Below, in pieces: positions 1 through 7,011 of a stretch of 11,491 nt of DNA (positions within the stretch are counted from its first letter, which is position 1; the number at the start of each line of letters is the position of its first letter). Position numbers and translations under genes: made by a program. This stretch comes from Myxococcota bacterium (GTDB lineage: Bacteria; Myxococcota; Polyangia; GCA-2747355; JAKLHH01): contig JAKLHH010000123.1 of NCBI GenBank assembly GCA_022710245.1, positions 1 to 11,491 of the forward strand. Direction: 5' to 3'. The notes beneath the pieces were generated by a model. The model saw only the letters and a list, made by a program, of their open reading frames with translations. It did not search any database and was not told the origin of the DNA.

Positions 1-23
1 CGGGCAGCGACGCGGGAGCCGAG

Positions 24-938
24 ATGGCCGATCCCTATCGCGACTCACTCGTCGGCCTGAAGGCGCGCATCTGCGACCTGGGGCGTGAGGTGGCCGCCCG
101 CGAGGCTCGGACCACCCCGCACTTCTGGCGATTCCTGCCGGCCGCGCACGCCGAGCGCCTGCGCCGCCTCGCGGCGGAGGCCGCAGCGCCGCGCGGGGAC
201 GACTTCAGCGCGCTCTGCCGCTGCGAGCAGGCGCTGGCGGCCCAGCTGGCTGCGCTCGACGAGGCCTTCGCGCTGGTGCCAACGCTGGAGCACGCCTGCC
301 AGACCCTGCCGGCGAGCGCGCCCGCGGCCGCGGTCCCGCGACGGTCGCTGCAGCTGCTGCTCCTCGACGTGAACCTGGATACGGCCTGGGAGCGAAGCTG
401 TGAGCGCATGCGACGCGCCCTCGAGGAGGTGGACCCGCACGCCTCGCTCGAGCTCAGCCATGAGGAGTGGGTCGCGCGAGCGAGCTTCGAGCTCGACGGG
501 GCGCCCTTCGCGCTCGCCTACTACTACCGCGGCACCCGGATGACCGCGACCACCGTCGAGGCCTGGCAGGTCCTGACCACCGGCGTGGCGGCGGTGACCC
601 CGCGCCTACAGCTCGCGCCAGAGCTGATGGGACACTGGCTGCTGAAGGCCTTCCACGCGGTCCGCGACCTGCAGATCGACGACGCGGCCTTCGACGGCAC
701 CTTCCTGATCGACGCTGACGACCCGGAGTCGGCGCGCCTGCTGCTCGGCGAGAGCGCGCGGCGCGCCTTGCTGAAGGTCGCCGAGGTCGACATCCCGCAG
801 CTCAAGGTGCAAGGCGGCACCGCCGAGCTGCGCTGGTGCTTCGAGCCGCACAGCGTCACGCTGGTTGCCGCCGCGCAGGCCCTGCTGGCGATCCGCGAGG
901 CCCCGGTCAAGGTGCGCCTGCTCCGGGACGAGACCTGA
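24..938 (+). CDS. Conserved-looking cytoplasmic protein, function unknown (304 aa)
   Basis: I do not recognise a named family. The frame is open for 304 codons from an ATG with a GGGAG-like ribosome site about 5 bases upstream. No signal peptide or membrane segment is visible, so it is probably cytoplasmic. Residues 1-95 are helical and charged (many Arg, Glu and Ala, with a coiled-coil look). Residues 105-300 look like a mixed alpha/beta domain. The stretch at about 196-250 (APELMGHWLLKAFHAV, then DDAAFDGTFLIDADDP and an LLLGESARRALL helix) resembles a pattern seen in uncharacterised deltaproteobacterial proteins, where a Phe-rich strand is followed by a D-D-P turn and a Leu/Arg helix. That resemblance is from memory. 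The next gene starts 88 bp downstream on the same strand and an operon is possible but unproven. The window begins 23 bp upstream, so an earlier start cannot be excluded. Confidence 0.8.
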   Translation: MADPYRDSLVGLKARICDLGREVAAREARTTPHFWRFLPAAHAERLRRLAAEAAAPRGDDFSALCRCEQALAAQLAALDEAFALVPTLEHACQTLPASAPAAAVPRRSLQLLLLDVNLDTAWERSCERMRRALEEVDPHASLELSHEEWVARASFELDGAPFALAYYYRGTRMTATTVEAWQVLTTGVAAVTPRLQLAPELMGHWLLKAFHAVRDLQIDDAAFDGTFLIDADDPESARLLLGESARRALLKVAEVDIPQLKVQGGTAELRWCFEPHSVTLVAAAQALLAIREAPVKVRLLRDET

Positions 939-1026
939 ACCAAGCGACAGCGCCCGTCGCAGGTCCCGGCTGATCAGCTCACGTGCCCGTCGACATGAGC
1001 AAGGCAGCTGCGACGGAGTCTCGACG

Positions 1027-2625
1027 ATGCAGACCACTCTCCTGCGCCGGAGCGGGCCGACGTCCACCTGCGCCCTCTCCGTCGCCCTGCTGCTGCTCTC
1101 CTGCGACGCCGGCCCGCTGTCCGGGGCTCCCGACGTGCCCGACGTGCCCGGCGTGGCCGACCTCAGGCTCTCCTACCCCGATCTGGTGCGCAGGCTGGCA
1201 GACCTGCGGCAGGTGGCGACCCTGCCTCCGGCCGGGGAGCGATCCGCGCTCTGGTCGAGCCACGATCGCCACAGCCGCTACGACGCGGCCTCGGGCCGCT
1301 ACCTCGAGTGGGACGCCAACGCCGACTGGGACGGCGCCATCCGCGAGGAGGACGGGGTCAAGGTGCTGGGGGAGATGGAGGGGCCCGGCGCCATCGTGCG
1401 CATCTGGTCTGCCACCCCCGAGGCGGGCCACGTCCGCATCTACCTCGACGGCGCCAGCGAGCCCGCCGTGGACCTGCCCTTCCGTGGCTACTTCGACGGG
1501 AGCAACGCGCCCTTCGATCGCCCGACGCTGGTGCACCGCACCGCCCAGGGCTGGAACAACTACACGCCGATCCCCTACCAGCGCTCGTGCAAGATCGTCG
1601 CGGACCACGGCTGGGGCGCCTTCTACCAGTTCACCTACCTCACCTTCGCCCCCGGCACCGAGGTGCCCACCTTCAGCCGTCAGCTCTCCGACGAGGACGT
1701 CGCGGCGCTGGATGAGGTCGACCGGCTGCTCGCCGTCCCCGGTCCGCGCTCGCCGGCCGGGAGCGCGGTGCAGGTGGGCCGCGCGGAGCTCCCCGCCGGC
1801 GGCTCGCAGAGCGTCCGGCTCGCTGGCCCCGGCGCCCTGAGCGCGCTCCGGCTCAAGCTCGCGCCGCCCTCCGCAGCCGTGCTGCCCGACCTCCTCAGCC
1901 AGGTGTTCATCGAGATCCGCTGGGACGGCGAAGCAGCGGCCTCGGTCTCGGCGCCGCTCGCTGCCTTCTTCGGAGCCGGTCCAGCGCTGGCTCCCTACCG
2001 CTCTCTGCCCGCCGGGGTGACGTCCGACGGCTGGCTCTACGCGAACTGGTTCATGCCCTTCGCGACCAGCGCCGAGGTGAGCTTCCGGAACCAGGCGCAG
2101 ACCCCCTGCTCCCTCAGCTACGAGCTCTCCCACGAACCCCTGGTGGGCGACCTCTCAGGCTACGCCCGGTTCCACGCCAAGTGGCACGGCGACGCGGTGC
2201 CGTCGGCCGGCCCCGACCGAGCGGTGGACTGGCGCTTCCTCACCACGAGCGGACGCGGCCGCTTCGTCGGCCTGGTCCTGCAGGTGTGGAACCCCGAGGG
2301 CGGCTGGTGGGGCGAGGGCGACGAGAAGTTCTTCGTCGACGGCGAGAAGGTCCCCTCGAGCTATGGCACTGGCTCGGAGGACTACTTCGGCTACGCCTGG
2401 TGCGACCCGACGCTCTTCCAGCACGCCCTGCATAACCAGACCTACAACGACGGGGACAATCGAGGGCACGTCGTGGTCAACCGCTGGCACCTCATCGACC
2501 AGGTGCCGTTCCAGGAGAGCTTCGAGGGCGTGCTCGAGAAGTACCCCTCGCCGGCGTCCTACGCCAGCACGAGCTACTGGTACCTGGCGCCCGGCGGCAT
2601 CGACCTCTACCGGCTGGAGCCGTGA
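1027..2625 (+). CDS. DUF2961 / GH172-family glycosidase lipoprotein
   Basis: A 532-aa predicted lipoprotein. The ATG at 1027 has a GGAG site 8 bases upstream and directly opens a signal peptide ending in LLLLSC, with lipidated Cys26. Residues 45-532 match the DUF2961 pattern: YPDLVRRLADL, a WDANADWDG segment, EMEGPGAIVRIWSA, VRIYLDG, PFDRPTLVH, PYQRSCKIVADHGWGAFYQF, FFVDGEKVPSSYGTGSEDYF, and a C-terminal RWHLIDQVPFQESF. DUF2961 is now glycoside hydrolase family GH172, whose known members act on fructofuranosides or D-arabinofuranosides. Glu430 (GEGD) and Glu451 (GSEDYF) are 21 residues apart. As I recall, this is the spacing of the catalytic glutamates Glu270 and Glu291 in the Bifidobacterium enzyme alphaFFase1, so activity looks intact. 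Asp27 right after the lipid Cys would predict inner-membrane retention under the E. coli Lol rule. A PDVPDVPGV linker follows the signal peptide. The natural substrate cannot be read from the sequence. Confidence 0.93.
   Translation: MQTTLLRRSGPTSTCALSVALLLLSCDAGPLSGAPDVPDVPGVADLRLSYPDLVRRLADLRQVATLPPAGERSALWSSHDRHSRYDAASGRYLEWDANADWDGAIREEDGVKVLGEMEGPGAIVRIWSATPEAGHVRIYLDGASEPAVDLPFRGYFDGSNAPFDRPTLVHRTAQGWNNYTPIPYQRSCKIVADHGWGAFYQFTYLTFAPGTEVPTFSRQLSDEDVAALDEVDRLLAVPGPRSPAGSAVQVGRAELPAGGSQSVRLAGPGALSALRLKLAPPSAAVLPDLLSQVFIEIRWDGEAAASVSAPLAAFFGAGPALAPYRSLPAGVTSDGWLYANWFMPFATSAEVSFRNQAQTPCSLSYELSHEPLVGDLSGYARFHAKWHGDAVPSAGPDRAVDWRFLTTSGRGRFVGLVLQVWNPEGGWWGEGDEKFFVDGEKVPSSYGTGSEDYFGYAWCDPTLFQHALHNQTYNDGDNRGHVVVNRWHLIDQVPFQESFEGVLEKYPSPASYASTSYWYLAPGGIDLYRLEP
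1129..1155 (+). repeat. Three 9-bp tandem units in the GH172 linker
   Basis: CCCGACGTG, CCCGACGTG and CCCGGCGTG lie in tandem and encode PDV-PDV-PGV just after the lipobox of the GH172 lipoprotein. The repeat is in frame, so a change in copy number would only alter the length of the linker between the membrane anchor and the enzyme domain. Confidence 0.75.
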
Positions 2626-2635
2626 GCCTGCAGCG

Positions 2636-3508
2636 TCAGGGCGTCACGATGGCGAGTGACACGGGCGCGCTCTTCCAGATGAGGTCCAGGCGCCCGAGCC
2701 CGACCAGGTCGATGTCGATCGGGAACTCGGCCAGCGTCAACCCCTTGTCCCCGGCGCCGACGGTGACCGAGGGGACGAGGACCAGGCTCCCCTGGAAGCT
2801 CGAGCGCGCCTCGTGCCGCGCCTCGCCCTCGATCCGCGTGTGACCGTCGTCGGGCACCGCGGCGAACTGGGACTCCTGCGTCTGCGTCAGGCTGGCGCCA
2901 GCCAGGGTGGTCGTGATGCTGCGGCCGCTGAGCTCGCCGTGCAGGTGGCCGCCCACCTTGAGCACGATCCTGGCCGTCCCCAGGTCAGGGATGCCGCCGA
3001 GGTCGGCGTTGATCAGCGCCTGCATGCCCACCTCGTCGTCGAGCGTCGCGACCGGCGCCGGCCCGCCCTCGAGGAGAAACGGCGTGAAGGCCTTCCGGTC
3101 GGCGAAGCGGAAGTCGAAGCTCGGCGCGTACGGGATGGCGCCCTCCCAGACCACCGGCGGCCTGTTGATCCTCAGCCGCCCCGAGATCTGGATCCCGAGG
3201 TCCATCCAGAAGCTGCCGCTGTCCGCATCGGCCGTGTAGCTGAGGCCGAGGGGCGCCGCGCCTGGCGCCCCACGCTCGAGGCGGGCGTGGCCGGCGAGGC
3301 GAGCGCCGACCTGCGACTGCGCGGTGACGTAGAAGCGGACCTGGACCGGGGAGCCCTCGGGCTGCCAGCCGGTGTCGAAGCTGTGCCCGCCGAAGGGCTG
3401 CTCGAGGTGCGAGAAGCTGACCGCGGCGCCGTTGCCGTCAGCCTCGACGGGGCCGCACGCCGCGAGGGCCGCGGCGAGGGTTGTGATGATGCAGAGTTGG
3501 TGGGCCAT
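2636..3508 (-). CDS. Predicted lipoprotein of unknown function (290 aa)
   Basis: The open frame runs far upstream, antisense to fumC. The real start is taken as the ATG at 3508, because it has a GCGAGG ribosome site about 6 bases upstream and begins a lipoprotein signal peptide, MAHQLCIITTLAAALAAC. The lipid Cys is residue 18, followed by Gly, so no inner-membrane retention signal is seen. The mature protein is rich in beta-strand-like alternation: VQVRFYVTAQSQVGARLAGHA, SGSFWMDLGIQISGRLRI, VVWEGAIPYAPSFDFRF, FTPFLLEGG, ARIVLKVGGHLHGEL and FQGSLVLVPSVTVGAG. A beta-sandwich or large beta-barrel-like sheet is plausible. No catalytic motif or cysteine pairing is visible. The gene converges on the GH172 gene with 10 bp between stops. 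It is divergent from fumC across a 222-bp gap. I do not know its function. Confidence 0.87.
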   Translation of the reverse strand: MAHQLCIITTLAAALAACGPVEADGNGAAVSFSHLEQPFGGHSFDTGWQPEGSPVQVRFYVTAQSQVGARLAGHARLERGAPGAAPLGLSYTADADSGSFWMDLGIQISGRLRINRPPVVWEGAIPYAPSFDFRFADRKAFTPFLLEGGPAPVATLDDEVGMQALINADLGGIPDLGTARIVLKVGGHLHGELSGRSITTTLAGASLTQTQESQFAAVPDDGHTRIEGEARHEARSSFQGSLVLVPSVTVGAGDKGLTLAEFPIDIDLVGLGRLDLIWKSAPVSLAIVTP

Positions 3509-3702
3509 GATACCTCGCGAACACCCGGGGTCCTCAAGCACGTGGCGTACCAGCTGCCTTTCGTTGGCAGTGCCCGCCAAGCGCGCGACAGCATGAGGAC
3601 GACCCTCTCGCGGGGTGGCCAGCCGAAGGGCCAGCGTGTCACTGCAGCAGTGAGAGTCGGCGAGGTTGCAGGGCGCCCGGCGGGAGCCATGCTGTAGATC
3701 GA

Positions 3703-3712
3703 ACCTTAAGGT
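3703..3712. promoter_or_regulatory. 10-bp palindrome just before the fumC ribosome site
   Basis: ACCTTAAGGT is a perfect 10-bp palindrome ending a few bases before the GAGGAGG ribosome site of fumC. It is AT-rich within a GC-rich region and could overlap a promoter or operator. I could not identify a convincing -35/-10 pair for fumC, so its role is open. Confidence 0.35.
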
Positions 3713-3730
3713 ACGAGAGGAGGAGCGCAC

Positions 3731-5119
3731 ATGGGCTTCCGCAGCGAGAAGGACTCCATGGGTGAGCTGCAGGTCCCCGAGGAGGTCCTCTACGGCGCTC
3801 AGACCGCGCGCGCCGTCGAGAACTTCCCCATCAGCGGCCGCGGCATCCCGCGCGAGCTGATCCAGGCGCTCGGCCTGGTGAAGAAGGCCGCCGCTCAGGT
3901 GAACCTGGAGCGGGGCCACCTGCCGGGCGAGCTCGGCGCCGCCATCATCCGCGCCGCCGACGAGGTCATCGAGGGCACGCTCGACGGCCACTTCCCCGTC
4001 GACGTCTTCCAGACCGGCTCGGGCACCAGCAGCAACATGAACGCGAACGAGGTGATCGCGAACCGCGCGCTGCAGCTCCTCGGCGGCGCGCTCGGCTCGC
4101 GGGCGGTGCACCCGAACGACCACGTCAACTTCGCGCAGTCGTCGAACGACGTCTTCCCCACCGCGATCCACGTGGCCGCGGCGCTGCTCCTCGAGCGGCG
4201 GCTGCTCCCGGCGCTGCAGCGGCTGCAGAGCTCCCTCGAGCGCAAGGCGCGAGAGCTCGACGACGTGGTCAAGATCGGCCGCACGCACCTGCAGGACGCG
4301 ACGCCGATCCGCCTCGGCCAGGAGCTCTCGGGCTACGCCTCGCAGGTGGCGCACGGGGTCCGCCACCTGCGCCACGCGCAGGCGCACCTCTGCGAGCTCG
4401 CCATCGGCGGCACCGCGGTCGGCACCGGCATCAACACCTACCCGGGCTTCGGGGCGGCGGTCGCGGCGCGGCTCTCGCAGCTGACCGGGCTCGAGCTGCG
4501 CGAGGCCGAGAACCACTTCGAGGCGCAGGGCGCCCAGGACGGCGCCGTGCAGCTCAGCGGCACCCTGAAGACCGTCGCCGCCAGCCTGATCAAGATCGCC
4601 AACGACCTGCGCTGGCTGGCCTCGGGGCCGCGCCTCGGCCTCGGCGAGCTGGAGCTCCCCGCGGTGCAGCCGGGCTCGAGCATCATGCCGGGCAAGGTGA
4701 ACCCGGTCATCGCCGAGTCGCTGATCATGGTCTGCGCGCAGGTGATCGGGAACGACGCCGCCATCACCCTCGGCGGGCTCTACGGCAACTTCGAGCTCAA
4801 CGTGATGATGCCGCTCATCGCGCGGAACCTCCTCGAGCAGCTCTCGCTCCTCGCCGCTGCCTCGGAGAGCTTCGCGCTCCGCCTGGTCGACGGGCTGAAG
4901 GTGAACCGGGCGCGGATCGAGGCGGGTAACGAGGGCTCGCTCGCGCTGGCGACCTCGCTGGCGCCGAAGATCGGCTACGACCGCGCCGCCGAGATCGCCA
5001 AGGAGTCCCACCGCAGCGGCCGCACGGTCCGCGAGATCGCTCGCGAGTGGAAGGTGCTGCCCGAGGACGAGCTGGAGCGCGCGCTCGACCTCCGCCGGCA
5101 GACCGAGCCGGGGCTCTGA
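3731..5119 (+). CDS. fumC: Fumarate hydratase class II (fumarase C)
   Basis: A 462-aa enzyme of the fumarase/aspartase superfamily, a normal length for FumC. It catalyses the reversible hydration of fumarate to L-malate in the TCA cycle in the cytoplasm. It is a homotetramer without an iron-sulfur cluster. All family signatures are present: FQTGSGTSSNMNANEVIANRA-type motif at about 93-113, HVNFAQSSNDVFPTAIH at 131-147, GRTHLQDATP at 183-192 with catalytic His186, and the flexible-loop signature GSSIMPGKVNP at 315-325 with the catalytic Ser in its SS pair. The Gly in MPGKVNP and the later GNFELNVMMP favour fumarase over aspartase, which has MPAKVNP and LQLNV. The ATG at 3731 has a strong GAGGAGG ribosome site about 8 bases upstream. 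The gene stands alone, with no other TCA genes beside it. The shortened and slightly divergent N-terminus (MGFRSEKDSMGELQVP) is normal for the family. Confidence 0.98.
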   Translation: MGFRSEKDSMGELQVPEEVLYGAQTARAVENFPISGRGIPRELIQALGLVKKAAAQVNLERGHLPGELGAAIIRAADEVIEGTLDGHFPVDVFQTGSGTSSNMNANEVIANRALQLLGGALGSRAVHPNDHVNFAQSSNDVFPTAIHVAAALLLERRLLPALQRLQSSLERKARELDDVVKIGRTHLQDATPIRLGQELSGYASQVAHGVRHLRHAQAHLCELAIGGTAVGTGINTYPGFGAAVAARLSQLTGLELREAENHFEAQGAQDGAVQLSGTLKTVAASLIKIANDLRWLASGPRLGLGELELPAVQPGSSIMPGKVNPVIAESLIMVCAQVIGNDAAITLGGLYGNFELNVMMPLIARNLLEQLSLLAAASESFALRLVDGLKVNRARIEAGNEGSLALATSLAPKIGYDRAAEIAKESHRSGRTVREIAREWKVLPEDELERALDLRRQTEPGL

Positions 5120-5158
5120 CCGGCGCCTCGTCCGTCCTCTGACCTGAAGGGCGCATAC

Positions 5159-5220
5159 GGTCGGGCAGCTGCCGCGACCCACAATTGTTGGTCGCGGCAG
5201 CTTCGCACGACCGCCCGACC
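5159..5220. repeat. Nested inverted repeat with a 36-bp near-perfect palindrome
   Basis: The outer arms GGTCGGGC (5159-5166) and GCCCGACC (5213-5220) enclose an inner dyad at 5167-5202. Its 13-bp arms AGCTGCCGCGACC and GGTCGCGGCAGCT are exactly complementary, and the ACAATTGT between them is also self-complementary. Of the 18 symmetric pairs in the inner 36 bp, 17 match; only 5180/5189 fails. It starts 39 bp after the fumC stop, so a transcription terminator is possible, but no T-tract follows on either strand. A protein-binding dyad or a cruciform/RNA hairpin element is equally plausible. Confidence 0.85.
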
Positions 5221-5261
5221 TGTGCGGCGCCGCTCCAGTCTGACCGCCGCAGGTCCAAAAC

Positions 5262-5289
5262 TGGACACTGCCGATCCCTCTGGTACAAT
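5262..5289 (+). promoter_or_regulatory. Sigma-70-type extended -10 promoter for the outer-membrane protein gene
   Basis: TGGACA (5262-5267) and TACAAT (5284-5289) are separated by 16 bp, and TGG directly before the -10 gives an extended -10 (TGnTACAAT). This AT-rich pocket stands out in the GC-rich context. Transcription would start near 5296, about 27 bases before the ATG at 5323. The ribosome site is GAGGG at 5310-5314. A short dyad, GTCCA-aaac-TGGAC (5253-5266), overlaps the -35 and could be an operator. Confidence 0.65.
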
Positions 5290-5322
5290 CAATAATCTCA
5301 TGAGAAATCGAGGGTTTCCACG

Positions 5323-6234
5323 ATGAGCCCACGTTACCTCGCGCTGGCAGGCCTGCTCGGCCTGCTGCTCGCCTCGCCCGCCGCGGCGGCTCAGGACATC
5401 TGGGGCAGCCGCTCTCTGGCCATGGGAGGCACCCTGCGCGCCGCCCCCTCGGCCGACTCCGCGGTGCTCCTCAACCCGGCCGGCATGGCGCTCACCCGCG
5501 CCTACCAGATCAGCGCCATGTACGAGTACCGCGGCTCCGACTCGGCGAGCCTGCTCAACGTCTCCGTCGTCGACTCGCTGACGGTGAAGCTGGCGGCGGG
5601 GCTCTTCTACTCCTACGGGCACGCCGCGCCGAACCGTCTGATCGCGCTCGGCGCCGGCCAGACCTTTCAGCTGAGCGAGACCAGCAACACGCACGAGGTA
5701 GGGCTCGCGCTCGCCTACCCGCTGGGCAGCCTCATCTACCTCGGGGTCACGCCAAAGTACGTCACCCACAGCGTGAGCCAGCCCGAGGACACCCCGGCCG
5801 AGCTGACCAACAGCGGGACCAGCGGCTTCACCATGGACGTGGGCGCGATCATCAACCCGATCAGCACGCTGAACCTCGCCGTCACCGGCATGAACCTCAT
5901 CCCCCTCGACAACCTGGTCTACCCGCGGCTCCTCGGGCTCGGCGTCTCCTACGCGTTCGGTACCACCTTCCTGGCCGAGTTCGACACCGTCCTCAACTTC
6001 AGCACCACCGAGTCGATCAAGCCCAGCTACCACGCGGGCGCCGAGCTCTTCCTGGGCCAGGCCTACGCGATCCGCGCCGGCTATATGTACGACACGATCC
6101 GGCAGGCGAACTACGTGACCGGCGGCCTCGGCCTGGTCTCCAAGATGATCGCCGTCGACGCCAGCCTGCGGCAGATGGTGAGCGGCGGCGCCGAGACGAC
6201 CTTCGCCGCCTCCATCCGCGTCTTCCTGAACTAG
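5323..6234 (+). CDS. Predicted outer-membrane beta-barrel protein (PorV / FadL-like N-terminus)
   Basis: A 303-aa exported protein. Residues 1-23 are a classic signal peptide (Arg4, Leu-rich core, cleavage after AAA before Gln24). The mature N-terminus, GSRSLAMGGTLRAAPSADSAVLLNPAGMAL, fits the MGG...D..A...NPAG pattern shared by PorV/PorQ-like and OmpP1/FadL-like outer-membrane proteins. The rest alternates hydrophobic and polar residues with Gly, Tyr and Asn turns, as in transmembrane beta strands (for example LTVKLAAGLFYSYG, EVGLALAYPLG, AYAIRAGYMYD). The chain ends in FAASIRVFLN, a near-canonical amphipathic last strand although the final residue is Asn and not Phe. The substrate or partner is unknown. 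It has its own promoter and is followed 182 bp later by an ECF sigma/anti-sigma pair. That proximity suggests, but does not show, a link to envelope-stress control. Confidence 0.85.
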   Translation: MSPRYLALAGLLGLLLASPAAAAQDIWGSRSLAMGGTLRAAPSADSAVLLNPAGMALTRAYQISAMYEYRGSDSASLLNVSVVDSLTVKLAAGLFYSYGHAAPNRLIALGAGQTFQLSETSNTHEVGLALAYPLGSLIYLGVTPKYVTHSVSQPEDTPAELTNSGTSGFTMDVGAIINPISTLNLAVTGMNLIPLDNLVYPRLLGLGVSYAFGTTFLAEFDTVLNFSTTESIKPSYHAGAELFLGQAYAIRAGYMYDTIRQANYVTGGLGLVSKMIAVDASLRQMVSGGAETTFAASIRVFLN

Positions 6235-6294
6235 CTCCCCACCCTCCGAGAGGCCCACGCGCGGCTCCGCGGGATCGCCGCCCCGAACCTCGCG

Positions 6295-6323
6295 GGAACT
6301 TTCCCTCGCGAGCCTGACTCCAA
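6295..6323 (+). promoter_or_regulatory. RpoE-type ECF promoter, probably autoregulatory
   Basis: GGAACTT at 6295-6301 is identical to the -35 consensus of E. coli sigma-E promoters. After 16 bp comes CTCCAA (6318-6323), fitting the TCnAA core of the sigma-E -10. It lies upstream of the ECF sigma gene, with an expected start near 6330 and a leader of about 85 bases. ECF factors of this type commonly transcribe their own operon. The -35 sits inside local symmetry: GGGAA-ct-TTCCC (6294-6305), and direct repeats CCTCGCG at 6288-6294 and 6304-6310. Confidence 0.7.
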
Positions 6324-6416
6324 AGTTTTAGAATTGCGGCTGCCTCCCCAAGCGACTGGACCCTCGGTGAGAGAGCGAGCGAACGCCTTGGAGCTCCTTC
6401 CGGAACGGCGACCGCG

Positions 6417-7007
6417 ATGATCATGCGGGAGAGCCGTCTGGTCCAGCGCCTGCAACAGCGGGACGAGTCTGCCTTCAACGAGATGGTGCGGACCTTCCAG
6501 ACGCGGGTCTTCAACCTCGTCTACCGCATGCTGGGGAACCGCGAGGAGGCCGAGGACCTCGCGCAGGAGGTGTTCGTCACCGTCTTCAAGTCGATCGACA
6601 GCTTCCGCGGTGACAGCAAGCTCTCGACCTGGATCTACCGGATCGCCGTCAACCACTGCAAGAACCGCTTCAAGTACCTCTCCCGCCGCAACTACCACGC
6701 GAACCAGCCCCTCGACGAGGTGAGCGAGCGCGACGCGGCGGGGCGGGACGGCGGGCCGGCCGTCTCGCTGCAGGCGCAGATCAGCGAGCCGGACAAGCTG
6801 CTCATGGGGCTCCAGCTCGAGGAGGCCATCCAGCGTGAGATCGCGTGCCTCGACGAGGAGCAGCGGGTCCTCGTCATCCTGCGCGACGTCCAGGGTCTGA
6901 GCTACCAGGAGATCGCCACCATCACGCAGCTCGCCGAGGGCACGGTGAAGTCGCGGCTGCATCGTGCCCGGATGACGCTGAAAGACCGCTTGCAGAAGTT
7001 CATGTGA
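6417..7007 (+). CDS. rpoE: ECF RNA polymerase sigma factor, RpoE type
   Basis: A 196-aa extracytoplasmic-function sigma factor, a typical length. Sigma region 2 spans about residues 18-90: AFNEMVRTFQTRVFNLVYRML, the core-binding EEAEDLAQEVFVTVFKSIDSF, then GDSKLSTWIYRIAVNHCKNRF for -10 recognition. An acidic and Gly-rich linker follows (about 91-130). Region 4 (138-191) ends in a helix-turn-helix, LSYQEIATITQLAEGTVKSRLHRAR, that reads the -35. It recruits RNA polymerase to stress or envelope genes. Its partner is the zinc-finger anti-sigma encoded 4 bp downstream. The start is ambiguous between the ATGs at 6417 and 6423, which changes only two residues; neither has a strong ribosome site. An RpoE-consensus promoter about 95-120 bp upstream suggests positive autoregulation. 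The symbol reflects subfamily resemblance, not proven orthology. Confidence 0.96.
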   Translation: MIMRESRLVQRLQQRDESAFNEMVRTFQTRVFNLVYRMLGNREEAEDLAQEVFVTVFKSIDSFRGDSKLSTWIYRIAVNHCKNRFKYLSRRNYHANQPLDEVSERDAAGRDGGPAVSLQAQISEPDKLLMGLQLEEAIQREIACLDEEQRVLVILRDVQGLSYQEIATITQLAEGTVKSRLHRARMTLKDRLQKFM

Positions 7008-7011
7008 CGCC

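Noticed and set aside
979..2133. 384-aa minus-strand frame opposite the GH172 gene
   Set aside because: Shadow frame; the plus strand carries unmistakable DUF2961 motifs throughout.
3554..3570. CTGCC-tttcgtt-GGCAG hairpin, and TCACTG-cag-CAGTGA at 3639-3653, in the gap before fumC
   Set aside because: Arms of 5-6 bp are expected by chance in GC-rich DNA, and they do not align with a recognisable promoter.
3509..5332. Upstream extension of the minus-strand lipoprotein frame, antisense to all of fumC (898 aa in total)
   Set aside because: Arg/Glu/Ala/Leu-rich shadow of the fumC codons. The clear signal peptide, lipobox and ribosome site place the true start at 3508.
4975..6258. 427-aa minus-strand frame opposite the end of fumC and the outer-membrane protein gene
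   Set aside because: It overlaps two well-supported genes and has low-complexity Gly/Val/Asp/Arg composition and no ribosome site or family motif.
6294..6305. GGGAACTTTCCC resembles a eukaryotic NF-kB site
   Set aside because: Coincidence of the RpoE -35 consensus in a bacterial context.
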